Positions 26,249-34,471 of a DNA stretch of 64,000 nucleotides are shown one piece after another. Both the position numbers and the translations under genes were made by a program. Location: NCBI RefSeq assembly GCF_008329565.1, contig NZ_NPKT01000008.1, positions 1-64,000 of the forward strand, written 5' to 3'. The notes below the pieces were generated by a model. The model worked only from the letters and a program-made list of their open reading frames with translations. It made no database searches and was not told the origin of the DNA. Positions within the stretch are counted from its first letter, which is position 1. Each line of letters starts with the position of its first letter. The stretch comes from Mycolicibacterium sp. P1-5 (lineage in GTDB: Bacteria > Actinomycetota > Actinomycetes > Mycobacteriales > Mycobacteriaceae).

Positions 26249-26646
26249 TGCTGATTGGCCTTCCGCCGCCGAAGGTCGGTGGCAATTGATCGGACGGTCG
26301 ACTCACCTCGATGGTGCGACGGCACCCCTGGTCCGGCGTGCTCGGCGTTGCAGACGGCATCGACGACAAGTTGGCGCACGTGTTCGTTTTCCAGGCTGTA
26401 GAAAATCGTGGTTCCGGCTCTGCGAGTCCGGACCAGCCGGGCCATTCGTAGCTTGGCCAGATGCTGGGACACCGATGGCGCAGGCTTGCCAACTCGCTCG
26501 GCAAGCTCGTTGACCGAGAGTTCATCCGAACTCAGTGCCCAGAGGACTTGAATGCGCGTGGCGTCGGCCAACATACGAAAGACCTCGACGATGAGGTTCG
26601 CCTGGTCCTCCTCCAGCGGGACCGGAGCGACGTTATCTGCATTCAT
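26245..26646 (-). CDS. ArsR/SmtB family metal-sensing repressor
   Basis: A 133-aa winged-helix repressor: VFRMLADATRIQVLWAL and DELSVNELAERVGKPAPSVSQHL form the helix-turn-helix; RAGTTIFYSL is the wing. His residues near the C-terminus (HVRQLVVDAV, NAEHAGPGVPSHH) resemble alpha-5 metal sites of SmtB-type sensors, fitting Zn/Co/Ni control of the CDF exporter it precedes. The ATG 26646 is chosen because a TACTAT -10 ends 6 bp upstream, which predicts a leaderless mRNA; an in-frame ATG at 26664 lies upstream of that -10. Confidence 0.9.
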   Translation of the reverse strand: MNADNVAPVPLEEDQANLIVEVFRMLADATRIQVLWALSSDELSVNELAERVGKPAPSVSQHLAKLRMARLVRTRRAGTTIFYSLENEHVRQLVVDAVCNAEHAGPGVPSHHRGESTVRSIATDLRRRKANQQ

Positions 26647-26652
26647 ACGTAG

Positions 26653-26658
26653 ATAGTA
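26653..26658 (-). promoter_or_regulatory. Predicted -10 of leaderless arsR-CDF transcript
   Basis: TACTAT on the minus strand, 6 bp before the A of the ATG at 26646. No good -35 is seen, as often in mycobacteria. Confidence 0.45.
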
Positions 26659-26942
26659 GTCCATGCTAAGCAGGGTGCTGCTGTGACATTCCTGTGCCCT
26701 CTTCGCCGAGCTGTTCAACCGTGATTACATGAAGGGTGCGCAGGTCAAGTCCCGCACGACGGCGAATGGGTGTTGTCGCGTTATCGGTTACCCCGGGAGC
26801 CGTCGGATCCGCGAATAATGTTGTGGCGCAGGCACAAAAAGCTGAGGTGCCGCCGAGTGGTGGCTTGGCGGCTTTGTCGGCGGAGGCCCGGCCCCTGTGT
26901 CGGATTGGAGTTGCTGGCCGACGCGGCGATCAAGGCCGGCAT

Positions 26943-27956
26943 GTGATTGGCGCGCGTCGCACGACACTAGTGATCATGGCTGCGTTAACGGTCGCGGCCT
27001 GCGGCCCAGCATCGGCTCCGCACCGGGCCCAGTTATCGATCGCGCCGAACGCAGCCGAAATACCGTTGCCCGGGGATGATTCACGCTTCGACTATGCGAG
27101 CCTTGACGCCACTCAGGGGCTGCTGTTCGTCGCTCACCTGGGAGCCAGTGAAGTCATCGAAGTCGACGTGAACAACCATCGCGTGGTGCGCACCATCCCC
27201 AACATCAGCCAAGTGCATGGTGTACTCACGGTGCCGTCGCTGAACCGGGTCTACGCGACCGCCACCGGTGACAATCAGGTCGTCACGATCAACGAGTCCA
27301 CCGGTCAGATCATCGCTCGCGCGGCTACCGGCGAATACCCCGACGGTCTGGCTTACGATCCACGGCGCAACACCATCTGGACCACCAACGAAACCGCTGG
27401 ATCGGAGACGGTTGTCGATGCCGCGGACCTACACCTGCGCGGGACGGTCGAAGTGGGTGGCCAAGTCGGCAACGTCGGCTACGACTCCGGCAGTGACCGG
27501 ATGCTTGTGGCCGTGCAGGGCACAAACGATCTGGCGATCATCGACCCCGCCACACTGACGATCACTGATCGCGTGGCCTTACCTGGCTGCGCGCACCCAC
27601 ACGGCCTGGCGATCGACAGCACTGACCGGCTGGCCTTCGTCGCATGCGACGAGAACGCGACCCTGGTCACCGTCGACCTGAAAATGCACACAGTCGTTGC
27701 CGCCAACCCAGTCGGCAAGGACCCCGACGTGCTGGCCTACGACCCTGGCGCACACCGGCTCTACGTGGCGGCCGAAAGCGGCACTGTGACCACCTTGGAC
27801 TTGCATGGCCACGACCTGACCGTCGCCAATTCGGGGTTCCTCGCCGACGGCGCCCACGTCGTGGCCGTCGACCCCAATACCCACCGCAGCTACTACCCTG
27901 TCCCGGCTGGTCGCGACGGACACCCCGCGCTGCTGGTCTTGTCACCCGCTCGATGA
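26943..27956 (+). CDS. YVTN/YncE-like beta-propeller lipoprotein
   Basis: A 337-aa exported lipoprotein: basic start, hydrophobic core and lipobox TVAAC. The mature part is a seven-bladed propeller made of repeats such as GLLFVAHLGASEVIEVDV, RVYATATGDNQVVTI, RMLVAVQGTNDLAII, LAFVACDENATLVTV and RLYVAAESGTVTTL. Such proteins act as surface binding scaffolds. The GTG start is placed just before the signal peptide; the longer frame from 26736 has no such logic. It sits between the CDF operon and the copper oxidase genes and may belong to the metal block. About 220 bp upstream hold no clear gene. Confidence 0.8.
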   Translation: MIGARRTTLVIMAALTVAACGPASAPHRAQLSIAPNAAEIPLPGDDSRFDYASLDATQGLLFVAHLGASEVIEVDVNNHRVVRTIPNISQVHGVLTVPSLNRVYATATGDNQVVTINESTGQIIARAATGEYPDGLAYDPRRNTIWTTNETAGSETVVDAADLHLRGTVEVGGQVGNVGYDSGSDRMLVAVQGTNDLAIIDPATLTITDRVALPGCAHPHGLAIDSTDRLAFVACDENATLVTVDLKMHTVVAANPVGKDPDVLAYDPGAHRLYVAAESGTVTTLDLHGHDLTVANSGFLADGAHVVAVDPNTHRSYYPVPAGRDGHPALLVLSPAR

Positions 27957-28000
27957 GAAGGCCGTCGGCGAAATGTTGTCATCCCCCATCTCCGTGGGCG

Positions 28001-28270
28001 TCAGCGGGGCGCACCGCCACGCAAGACCGCCAGGCGTTGTTGGTATTCCGCTTCGTCGATGTCGCCGCGTGCGAACCGTGCAGCCAGAAGCTGCTCTGGT
28101 GACTCGGGGTATTGCGGTGGCTGAAGGACGGTACGGGCTTGGGTATTTCCCGTGCTGAACCGCACTAGCACGACGATGGCGACGATGACGAGGATCCAAA
28201 ACAGAACCATTCCGATTGCCATGCCTGCGTATCCCCATCCGCTCATGTCGTGGTCATACCAGAACATCAT
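28001..28270 (-). CDS. Small SHOCT-domain membrane protein
   Basis: An 89-aa protein: short N-terminus with Tyr/His (WYDHDMSGWG), one membrane helix (AIGMVLFWILVIVAIVVLV), a linker and a C-terminal SHOCT motif (LAARFARGDIDEAEYQQRLAVL). SHOCT proteins are often found next to copper and stress genes; the motif may mediate oligomerisation. It follows the multicopper oxidase by 50 bp on the same strand. AAGGAG lies about 7 nt before the ATG. Confidence 0.88.
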   Translation of the reverse strand: MMFWYDHDMSGWGYAGMAIGMVLFWILVIVAIVVLVRFSTGNTQARTVLQPPQYPESPEQLLAARFARGDIDEAEYQQRLAVLRGGAPR

Positions 28271-28320
28271 GGGAGCTTCTCCTTTTCTCGCGGTGTTCCA
28301 CGTGTGCGGGCCTGAGCATC

Positions 28321-29850
28321 TCAGCCGCTGTACTCGAGGGTGGTCATCATGCCGGCCTCCATGTGATAGCCGTTGTGGCAGTGCAGCATCCAGATTCCAG
28401 GGTTATCCGCGATGAGCTTTGCGGCCACCGTTTGCATCGGTTGGACGATGAGGGTGTCCTTGCGAGGGCCGGCGCTGCCGTCGGGTTTGAGGACCTGAAA
28501 GGTGTGTCCGTGCAGGTGCATCGGATGCCACATCATGGAGGCGTTGGTGAACGTCAAGGTAGCGAGCTGACCCTGATGGATGGTCAGCGGGACATTTCGA
28601 TCGTAGGGGTGCCCGTTGATCATCCACTCGTATTGCATCATCTTGCCAGACAGACGGACCCGCAGGTCGAGGTCGCTACTGGGCGGGAGCTGGACTTGCG
28701 TTGCGGCAGTGAAGGTATCCACCGTGCCGACCCCTCCGGTGAGTTGCGGTGGCCGGAAGGAGGCGTCTGGCGAGCTGCCGGCTCCCGTGGTGAGCAGGGC
28801 GCGCGCGATGGCGTTCTTTCCTTCCGCAGATGCGACGAGCGGGAACACGCCGTCGGCGGCCGTCACGAGGGCGTCGTAGCGCTCCCCCATGCCCAGCAGG
28901 ATGGCGTCGACGTCGGTGGGCACCACCGGGAAGCCGTCGGTATGGGTGACCGTCATGCGATGCCCGGCCAGCGTGACTCGGAACGCGGTGTCAGCGGCGG
29001 CGTTGATGATGCGAATTCGGATGCGCTGTCCCGGCTTTGCGCTGAACGTGGTCGCCGCTGCAGGGATGCGCCCGTTGATGATGTAGTACGGGTAGCTGAC
29101 GTCGCCTCCGTCGCCGCCGAGCAGATCGCTGGGCCCTACCCCGCCCACGCCGGGAGTCGCGCGTAAGTGGCCCATGCCGGGCATCCGGGGCATCCCGGGC
29201 ATGGAGCCACCGCCAGCGCGCAGTCCCCGATAGATCTCGTCAGGGCTGGTTCCCACTCCGGAGGTCCAGTCGTCGAGGATCACGATCCACTCGGCGTCGT
29301 AATCGCCAGGGTCGGAGGGATCATCGATAATGACCGGCACGTATAAGCCATAGTCGGTGTCCATGCCGGCGTGCGGGTGGGCCCAATAGGTTCCCGGATA
29401 CGGAGAGCTGAACCGGTAGGTGAAGCTGGAACCGGGCGCGATGTCGGGGCTGGCCGGTGCGGCGCCGTCCATATCGTTGCGCAAGGCGATGCCGTGCCAG
29501 TGCATTGATGTCGGGTGGTCGAGTCCGTTGTCGACGGTGACCGCAATCTCATCACCGACACTGGCCCGAATCAGCGGCGCGGGAACGACATTGTTGTAGG
29601 CCAGGGTGCGCGCCTTGACCCCGCCAAGGTCGATGTCGGCCGTCCCCGGCGCCAGGTGAGCGGTGACCGTCTTGCCGCTATGCGGACGGCGCGCCTCGGC
29701 CGCGGTGATCGCGTCGGCCAGGGCCGTGCCACTCGGCGGATGTGGACGGAGGGAACGACTACACGCCGCCAGAGCGGCGCCACCGAGAACGCTGGCCGCC
29801 AGAAACCCGCGCCGTGTCATGGGTGCTGCGATGAGCGGCTTGCGCGCCAT
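28321..29850 (-). CDS. Tat-exported multicopper oxidase (MmcO-like)
   Basis: A 509-aa oxidase that oxidises Cu(I) or organic substrates while reducing oxygen to water. A twin-arginine signal (TRRGFLAAS) with lipobox LAAC shows export and lipid anchoring. All four copper motifs are present: HWHGIAL, YWAHPHAGMD, HPMHLHGHTF and HCHNGYHMEAGMM, with the axial Met of T1 copper. A Met-rich loop (SMPGMPRMPGMGHL) before the third domain fits copper detoxification. It precedes the SHOCT gene. A CopR-like direct repeat lies 72 bp upstream of its ATG. The start at 29850 is preferred over a TTG/ATG further up because the signal peptide begins there. Confidence 0.93.
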   Translation of the reverse strand: MARKPLIAAPMTRRGFLAASVLGGAALAACSRSLRPHPPSGTALADAITAAEARRPHSGKTVTAHLAPGTADIDLGGVKARTLAYNNVVPAPLIRASVGDEIAVTVDNGLDHPTSMHWHGIALRNDMDGAAPASPDIAPGSSFTYRFSSPYPGTYWAHPHAGMDTDYGLYVPVIIDDPSDPGDYDAEWIVILDDWTSGVGTSPDEIYRGLRAGGGSMPGMPRMPGMGHLRATPGVGGVGPSDLLGGDGGDVSYPYYIINGRIPAAATTFSAKPGQRIRIRIINAAADTAFRVTLAGHRMTVTHTDGFPVVPTDVDAILLGMGERYDALVTAADGVFPLVASAEGKNAIARALLTTGAGSSPDASFRPPQLTGGVGTVDTFTAATQVQLPPSSDLDLRVRLSGKMMQYEWMINGHPYDRNVPLTIHQGQLATLTFTNASMMWHPMHLHGHTFQVLKPDGSAGPRKDTLIVQPMQTVAAKLIADNPGIWMLHCHNGYHMEAGMMTTLEYSG

Positions 29851-29921
29851 CACCAATCCCGTCTTTCGAAGTCTCACGCCCCAGAGTGCGCTGGACCCGC
29901 AGGGTTTCGGTATTGGATCTG

Positions 29922-29939
29922 TGAAGATTCGCTGAAGAT
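29922..29939. promoter_or_regulatory. CopR-like direct repeat upstream of the multicopper oxidase
   Basis: TGAAGAT repeated with 11-bp periodicity (29922-29928 and 29933-29939), the arrangement of OmpR-family response-regulator sites. It resembles the direct-repeat box I recall for the corynebacterial copper regulator CopR. A second copy lies at 30904-30921. Confidence 0.65.
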
Positions 29940-30058
29940 CCGACCGCTCTCACCGCTGAATGCCCCTCCGGGACAACGTCGATAAACACTTCGATGACGG
30001 CACCGAGTGCTCACCGTCATGCCGGACCACAGCGGTATGCCTCTGCGTCGGAGACTTC

Positions 30059-30823
30059 CTACAGGGTGCCCAGAATCTGGTTCATGGTGTCGATTTCCTT
30101 CTGCTGGCTGGTCGCGATCGACTTGGCCAGCGCAACGGCATCGGCGAATTGGCCGTTCTTGATCTCGTTCTGCGCCATGGTGATTGCGCCCTGATGGTGC
30201 TTGATCATCTGGGTAAGGTACAGCTTGCTGGCCTCGACGCCTTGTGCCCGTTGCAGTGCCTGCATATCAGCCGGTGACATCATCCCGTCCATACCGGGCA
30301 TATCATCCATACCCGGCTTGCCCGGCATCATCGAGCCACTGGGCATGGGCATGGCTGCGGTGGTGGTGGGCGTTGGCGTAGCCGTGTCGGAGCCGTGCAT
30401 ATTGCCATGATCGGACGGCGGGTTACCCGGAGTACTACTCATTCCTGGCATGTCGCCCATGCCCGGCATGCCATTCATTCCTGGCATGCCCCATTGCTTC
30501 AACCAACCCTGCATCTGGTCGATCTCGGGCCCCTGCGCGGCCTTGATCTGCTGGGCCAGGGCGACTACGCGGGGGTCGATGCCCTGCTTCGCAAAGATCA
30601 TGTCGCTCATCTGAATAGCCTGCTGATGATGAGGGATCATCATCCGGGCGAACATCATGTCGGCCTGGTTGTGCGCGGCTGCCGGCACCGGCGAAGAACT
30701 CTGGACCGTAGACGGCACCGTCGACGACGATGCCTCCTTGTTCGCTGAGTTGCTACACGCGCCGATGGTGGCCACTGCGGCCAGCGCAGCCACCCCGGTC
30801 ACCACAATCTTCGTCGTACTCAC
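30059..30823 (-). CDS. Met-rich DUF305 lipoprotein, probable copper-binding
   Basis: A 254-aa exported lipoprotein (lipobox ATIGAC). Two halves of a DUF305 four-helix fold, with FARMMIPHHQQAIQMSDM and YLTQMIKHHQGAITMAQNEI, are separated by a Met/Gly/Pro-rich insert containing MPGM repeats and HGNMHGSD. His-His and Met clusters point to Cu(I)/Cu(II) binding on the outside of the membrane. The start is GTG with AAAGGGA 8 nt upstream. A CopR-like box lies about 80 bp before the start, shared with the oxidase gene. Confidence 0.9.
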   Translation of the reverse strand: MSTTKIVVTGVAALAAVATIGACSNSANKEASSSTVPSTVQSSSPVPAAAHNQADMMFARMMIPHHQQAIQMSDMIFAKQGIDPRVVALAQQIKAAQGPEIDQMQGWLKQWGMPGMNGMPGMGDMPGMSSTPGNPPSDHGNMHGSDTATPTPTTTAAMPMPSGSMMPGKPGMDDMPGMDGMMSPADMQALQRAQGVEASKLYLTQMIKHHQGAITMAQNEIKNGQFADAVALAKSIATSQQKEIDTMNQILGTL

Positions 30824-30903
30824 AGCCCATCCCTTTCATCGAAACGGCATTGCGATCGCTTCCGAGCCTTCTGGGGTTCAGTAGGGGTGACCTAGCGGTT
30901 CTG

Positions 30904-30921
30904 TGAAGATTCGATGAAGAA
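30904..30921. promoter_or_regulatory. CopR-like direct repeat upstream of the DUF305 gene
   Basis: TGAAGAT (30904-30910) and TGAAGAA (30915-30921), 11-bp period, same orientation as the copy at 29922. The flanks CTG and TTCG are also shared, so the two promoters are likely coregulated. Confidence 0.6.
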
Positions 30922-30986
30922 GTGCGCCCCCACTTCGTCGAACACGACCACTGAGCGCCCGCCCCTCTCGCAGATTGGTTGCGACC

Positions 30987-31748
30987 TCAGCCGTCGTGAT
31001 GATGCTGGTGACCATCGGCTTCGGGCCCCGGTGTGGCAGGCGATTGAGGCGCCTCGGCACTCGGCTGATCACTGTGGGTATCCAGTTTCATGTCCGTCAC
31101 CGGTCGCCCCGATTCGACCGGCACCGCTACAGGAGACGGTTGGGGCGCCCCGCCACTCGGCGGAACCATCGGGTCCGCATCGTGCGAATGTCCATCCATA
31201 TGCGTGTTGTGACCCGGCTGCTGGCCGGCCTCGGCCTCATGGTGATGGTGGTGGCCCTGCATGCTTGACGCCAGGCCAACCGTGACCGCGCACGCCATGA
31301 CGGCGTTGGCGCCCAACAACACCAGAGCCCGCCCCAACGCTGAGATCTCGTCCGTTCGATAGCGCCGAGACAACGCCCACGCTGCACCCATGACTACGTA
31401 GCACTGAAGCAGAAGCACACAGATGCCGGCCGCCTCCACGGCCTCAGGCTCACCCGCATTAGGGCCGAACGGCGCACCCGTAGTTCGCGACATCACCCAC
31501 AAAGCGGCCGAACTGGCATTGCCGACGACGCCGGCGATGAGCAGCAACACCGTCGGTCGTGACCATACGAGGAATCCCCAAAGCAACTGGAACCCAGCGA
31601 TCGACGCGAAGAACAGCCCGGACAGCATCCAGTCTTTCCAGTGCATCGGCGTCACGGCGAAGTGGATGACCGCTGCACCGATCGACGCCACCGCGCCGCA
31701 CCGAGCGGCTAGCTGGCTATGGGTCGTGGTCGTCGTCCGGGATAGCAC
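30987..31748 (-). CDS. His-rich multi-pass membrane protein
   Basis: A protein of about 253 aa with five or six predicted membrane helices (AVASIGAAVIHFAV, FFASIAGFQLLWGFLVW, VLLLIAGVVGNASSAALW, GICVLLLQCYVVMGAAWAL, LVLLGANAVMACAVTVGL). A long hydrophilic tail carries His clusters (GHHHHHEAEAG, HNTHMDGHSHD, GHQHHHDG). The tail probably binds metal ions. The ATG at 31820 gives an odd Cys-rich N-terminus, so GTG 31748 is preferred, with moderate confidence. It lies upstream of the DUF305 gene on the same strand but is separated by the regulatory box. Confidence 0.7.
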   Translation of the reverse strand: MLSRTTTTTHSQLAARCGAVASIGAAVIHFAVTPMHWKDWMLSGLFFASIAGFQLLWGFLVWSRPTVLLLIAGVVGNASSAALWVMSRTTGAPFGPNAGEPEAVEAAGICVLLLQCYVVMGAAWALSRRYRTDEISALGRALVLLGANAVMACAVTVGLASSMQGHHHHHEAEAGQQPGHNTHMDGHSHDADPMVPPSGGAPQPSPVAVPVESGRPVTDMKLDTHSDQPSAEAPQSPATPGPEADGHQHHHDG

Positions 31749-32384
31749 GCATCGACACTGACATCGAACGCCAACCCCCACGAGCAGCAATCCATAACAG
31801 TCAGGTGCCAGATCGGCCACACAGCGATCGATGCGGACTCGACAATTACAGCCGCGGCAGCCTCCCCCGTTGGAAATTGAGGTTCCGTTGAGGTGCGCCG
31901 TTGATCCTCATTCTCGACCAGCCACCGGCTAGAGACAGGAGCCTCCGATGATCGAGAACCGCATCGCCACGAGCGCCGCTTTCGCCACCCCAGTGACCCC
32001 GCCGGGACCACAAGAAGGACCGCGATATTCAGCGGCCCAGACCGAATCAACACCGCCGATACGCAAAATTCCGTTCTGGCACAGGAAATCTGCGATCAGC
32101 GCGCCACCCCGCGGAGTTCGCGCCAAGGCACGACGCAACTCAATGATTCAACAGACGCTGATCGGCAGGCTGAGCTGCATCCCGAAGTGACCATGATCAG
32201 CGAGGTGCTCGAGAGGGTTGAACTAGCTCAATAGCATCGTCGCCCGGAACAGGCAGTCGTGGTCGTGCCCCAGCGGTTTGAAGACCAGTCACAGCGGCCA
32301 GAACGCCGTGGACATGGGCATGCTGCTGTGGACAACCCTGACCGAAGCGGCGTGACAGCAGCGTCAATCAATCAGCGGTGTCCG
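31749..32384. other. Stretch without a convincing gene
   Basis: Competing short frames exist on both strands. The best is a plus-strand 80-codon frame at 31948-32190 behind AGGAG (31937-31941), with low similarity to any family I know. Around 32290-32355 a plus-strand fragment reads GQNAVDMGMLLWTTLTEAA without a start. The area looks degenerate, consistent with a boundary of the metal block. Confidence 0.4.
31948..32190 (+). CDS. Possible 80-aa hypothetical protein
   Basis: ATG 31948 has a good AGGAG 6 nt upstream, but the protein (Pro-rich N-half, basic C-half with FWHRKSAISAPPRGVRAKARR) is unfamiliar and the opposite strand is also open here. Treat as tentative. Confidence 0.25.
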   Translation: MIENRIATSAAFATPVTPPGPQEGPRYSAAQTESTPPIRKIPFWHRKSAISAPPRGVRAKARRNSMIQQTLIGRLSCIPK

Positions 32385-32642
32385 CTATTCAGCTGATCGG
32401 AAGTAAGGTTCAACCGTGCCACTGAGCTTGACGACCATAGGATTTCCGCGACGGTCCTTCGCGGTAGGAACCTCGGCACGCACCCAACCCTCGGCCACGT
32501 CGTATTCGTGAATGTTGGTCTTCTCGACGCCGTTGAAGCGAATACCCACATCGCGGCGGAGCACCTCTTCGTTATAGAAGGGGCTGCGCGGATCGATGGA
32601 CAGGTGATTCGGTGGAGCGTCTGGGATCTGATCCTCGGGCAT
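32385..32642 (-). CDS. DUF3297 family protein
   Basis: An 85-aa cytosolic protein matching the DUF3297 pattern: PPNHLSIDPRSPFYNEEVL, then VGIRFNGVEKTNIHEYDVAEGW and a C-terminal MVVKLSGTVEPYF (each quoted in part). The function is unknown; the family is widespread and short, and the length here is full. It is flanked by the non-coding stretch and the tRNA. Confidence 0.85.
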   Translation of the reverse strand: MPEDQIPDAPPNHLSIDPRSPFYNEEVLRRDVGIRFNGVEKTNIHEYDVAEGWVRAEVPTAKDRRGNPMVVKLSGTVEPYFRSAE

Positions 32643-32811
32643 GATCGCTTTCGTTGAATGCTGCGCTCGGTTGTTGGGTCTGAATCTCTAAAAACCTACG
32701 CGACGCTGTAGTTGCGGGTTCCGCGGAGGGTTGTGGCCGCCTCGGCGGGGATTACGACCGGTGGCACGCCGGTGAGCTTGGGCGGCAGGGTGAACTCACA
32801 GCCTGCACAGC

Positions 32812-32842
32812 AAAAACCCGAGACCATGTGGCCTCGGGTTTT
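32812..32842 (-). terminator. Intrinsic terminator after tRNA-Ala
   Basis: AAAACCCGAG (32813-32822) and CTCGGGTTTT (32833-32842) form a 10-bp stem with a U-run on the minus strand, directly downstream of the tRNA. The position and U-tract fit tRNA termination. Confidence 0.85.
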
Positions 32843-32850
32843 CCAAAAAG

Positions 32851-32923
32851 TGGAGCTAAGGGGATTCGAACCCCTGACCCCCACACTGCCAGTGTGGTGC
32901 GCTACCAACTGCGCCATAGCCCC
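32851..32923 (-). tRNA. tRNA-Ala (GGC anticodon)
   Basis: A 73-nt cloverleaf on the minus strand: acceptor GGGGCTA/TAGCTCC with one G-U pair, D arm GCGC/GCGC, anticodon stem CCACA/TGTGG with loop CTGGCAG giving anticodon GGC, and T arm AGGGG-TTCGAAT-CCCCT. Discriminator A73; CCA is not encoded. A terminator follows. No direct repeat of its 3' end is seen on the side an integrated element would occupy. Confidence 0.97.
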
Positions 32924-32975
32924 AGGTGTGCCCACCGAAGTTACACCACCGGCGGGTGCGCTTCAAAATCGCTGG

Positions 32976-34238
32976 TCAGGGCAGCTCGCCAGCTGCCTCG
33001 GGCCCCAGCGGGCGGGGCGGTGTGTGCTCCAGCGGCGCACTGTTCCGGGTTTCCGGTGCCAGCAGCCACCCGATCGACGCCGCCACAAGGATGGCTCCGC
33101 TGATCGCGAAGGCCCACTCGAACGACAGGTGCTGGGCGATTTCGCCCACCCCGATCGATCCAACAATCGATCCCAGGTCGGACATCATCTGGAACGTCGC
33201 CACCGCGGTCCCGCCGCGGGCCTTACCGATGATGTCGGCCACCGCGGCCTGCTGCGGCGCCGTGAAGACTCCGGTGGCTGCCCCCGCGATGAACGCACCG
33301 ACGAGGAACACCGGCAGGGACGTCGCCGCCCCGACCACAGCCGTCGTCAACCCGGACGCCCCCAGCCCGGCGATCAGCAGCGGTCGCCGCCCGGTCCGAT
33401 CGGACAGCCGACCCGACGGAATCACCGCCGCCACATTGCCTGCTGCGAACGTGGCCAGTGCCGCGCCCGCCATCCCAGGACCGCGGTGCAACGACTCGGT
33501 GATGAACAGTGGCACCAGCGCAACCCGTAGCCCGAACGCCGACCAGCCGGTGGCGAAGTTCGATAGCAGCGCCGCCCGGTAAGCCCGATGCCTGAATGCA
33601 ACGCGCAGAGTCACCGTCAGCTCATCGGCAGGTGCCGGCGCCGCCAGGTGCGAGTGCCGCAGGTTGATGAACACGACCGCCGCCGCGACCAACAACGCCG
33701 CTCCATAAATGAGGAAGGGCGCGGCGAGGCCCAGCCCGGCCGTCAGGCTACCCACCAGCGGGCCGGCCACTGATCCGACCAGGAACGCCGACGAGAACAT
33801 CCCCGCCACCCGGCCGCGGGCGTTGTTCGGGCTGATGCGGATCATCAGCCCTAGCGCGGAGACGAAGAACATCGTCGAGCCGATCCCACCCAGCGCTCGG
33901 AACGCCAAGAGCTGCCAATACGTATCCGCGAAGGCGCACGCCCCGGTCGACAACGCCACGATCAGCAGGCCGCTGACGTAGATGCGCCGCTCCCCCAGCC
34001 GCTGCACCAACATGCCCGACGCCGGGGCGAAGCACAGCCGCATCACCGCGAAGGCGGTGATCACGAACGTCGCGGCGCTGATACTCACGCCGAAGTTGCG
34101 GGCGTACTGAGGCAGCACCGGCGCCACCACGCCATAGCCCAGGGCGATCACCGCATTGGCGGCAATCAGAACCCAGACCTCCCGCGGAAGCTTCTCCTCG
34201 GCTTCCGACGGACAGTCACCTTCGGCGACAGAACTCAC
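32976..34238 (-). CDS. MFS transporter
   Basis: A 420-aa protein with about 12 membrane helices. Between helices 2 and 3 lies a degenerate loop (GMLVQRLGERRIYVSG), and the second half has RLSDRTGRRPLLIAG, the canonical MFS A-motif. PNNARGRVAGMFSSAFLVGSVAGPLVG resembles motif C of drug/H+ antiporters, so efflux of a small molecule is the likely role. It follows the tRNA on the same strand but is probably transcribed separately; the start ATG is preceded by a 230-bp divergent gap. Confidence 0.9.
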   Translation of the reverse strand: MSSVAEGDCPSEAEEKLPREVWVLIAANAVIALGYGVVAPVLPQYARNFGVSISAATFVITAFAVMRLCFAPASGMLVQRLGERRIYVSGLLIVALSTGACAFADTYWQLLAFRALGGIGSTMFFVSALGLMIRISPNNARGRVAGMFSSAFLVGSVAGPLVGSLTAGLGLAAPFLIYGAALLVAAAVVFINLRHSHLAAPAPADELTVTLRVAFRHRAYRAALLSNFATGWSAFGLRVALVPLFITESLHRGPGMAGAALATFAAGNVAAVIPSGRLSDRTGRRPLLIAGLGASGLTTAVVGAATSLPVFLVGAFIAGAATGVFTAPQQAAVADIIGKARGGTAVATFQMMSDLGSIVGSIGVGEIAQHLSFEWAFAISGAILVAASIGWLLAPETRNSAPLEHTPPRPLGPEAAGELP

Positions 34239-34471
34239 GAGATGACTCTAATAAGGCCGCACCACAGGCCGTGCTTGACCTGCTACTACGAAGGGCCGGA
34301 TGTGAGCGTCCGCCGTCAACTCGCGCTGTGGGCGCGATAGTTCGCCGCCAGCGGGATTTGGATTGAGTAGTGCACTACTCAGTCCGTGCGGCGGCGCCGG
34401 AGGGACCATACGACCTGTGGGTTCAGTCAGATGACCGGCAACACGGTCGAGGGGGAATAGGGCGGATCGGT

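Noticed and set aside
32696..32935. 79-codon frame across the tRNA-Ala
   Set aside because: It is the well-known artefact of translating a tRNA (SGSVGVRGSNPLSS-like text) and its terminator.
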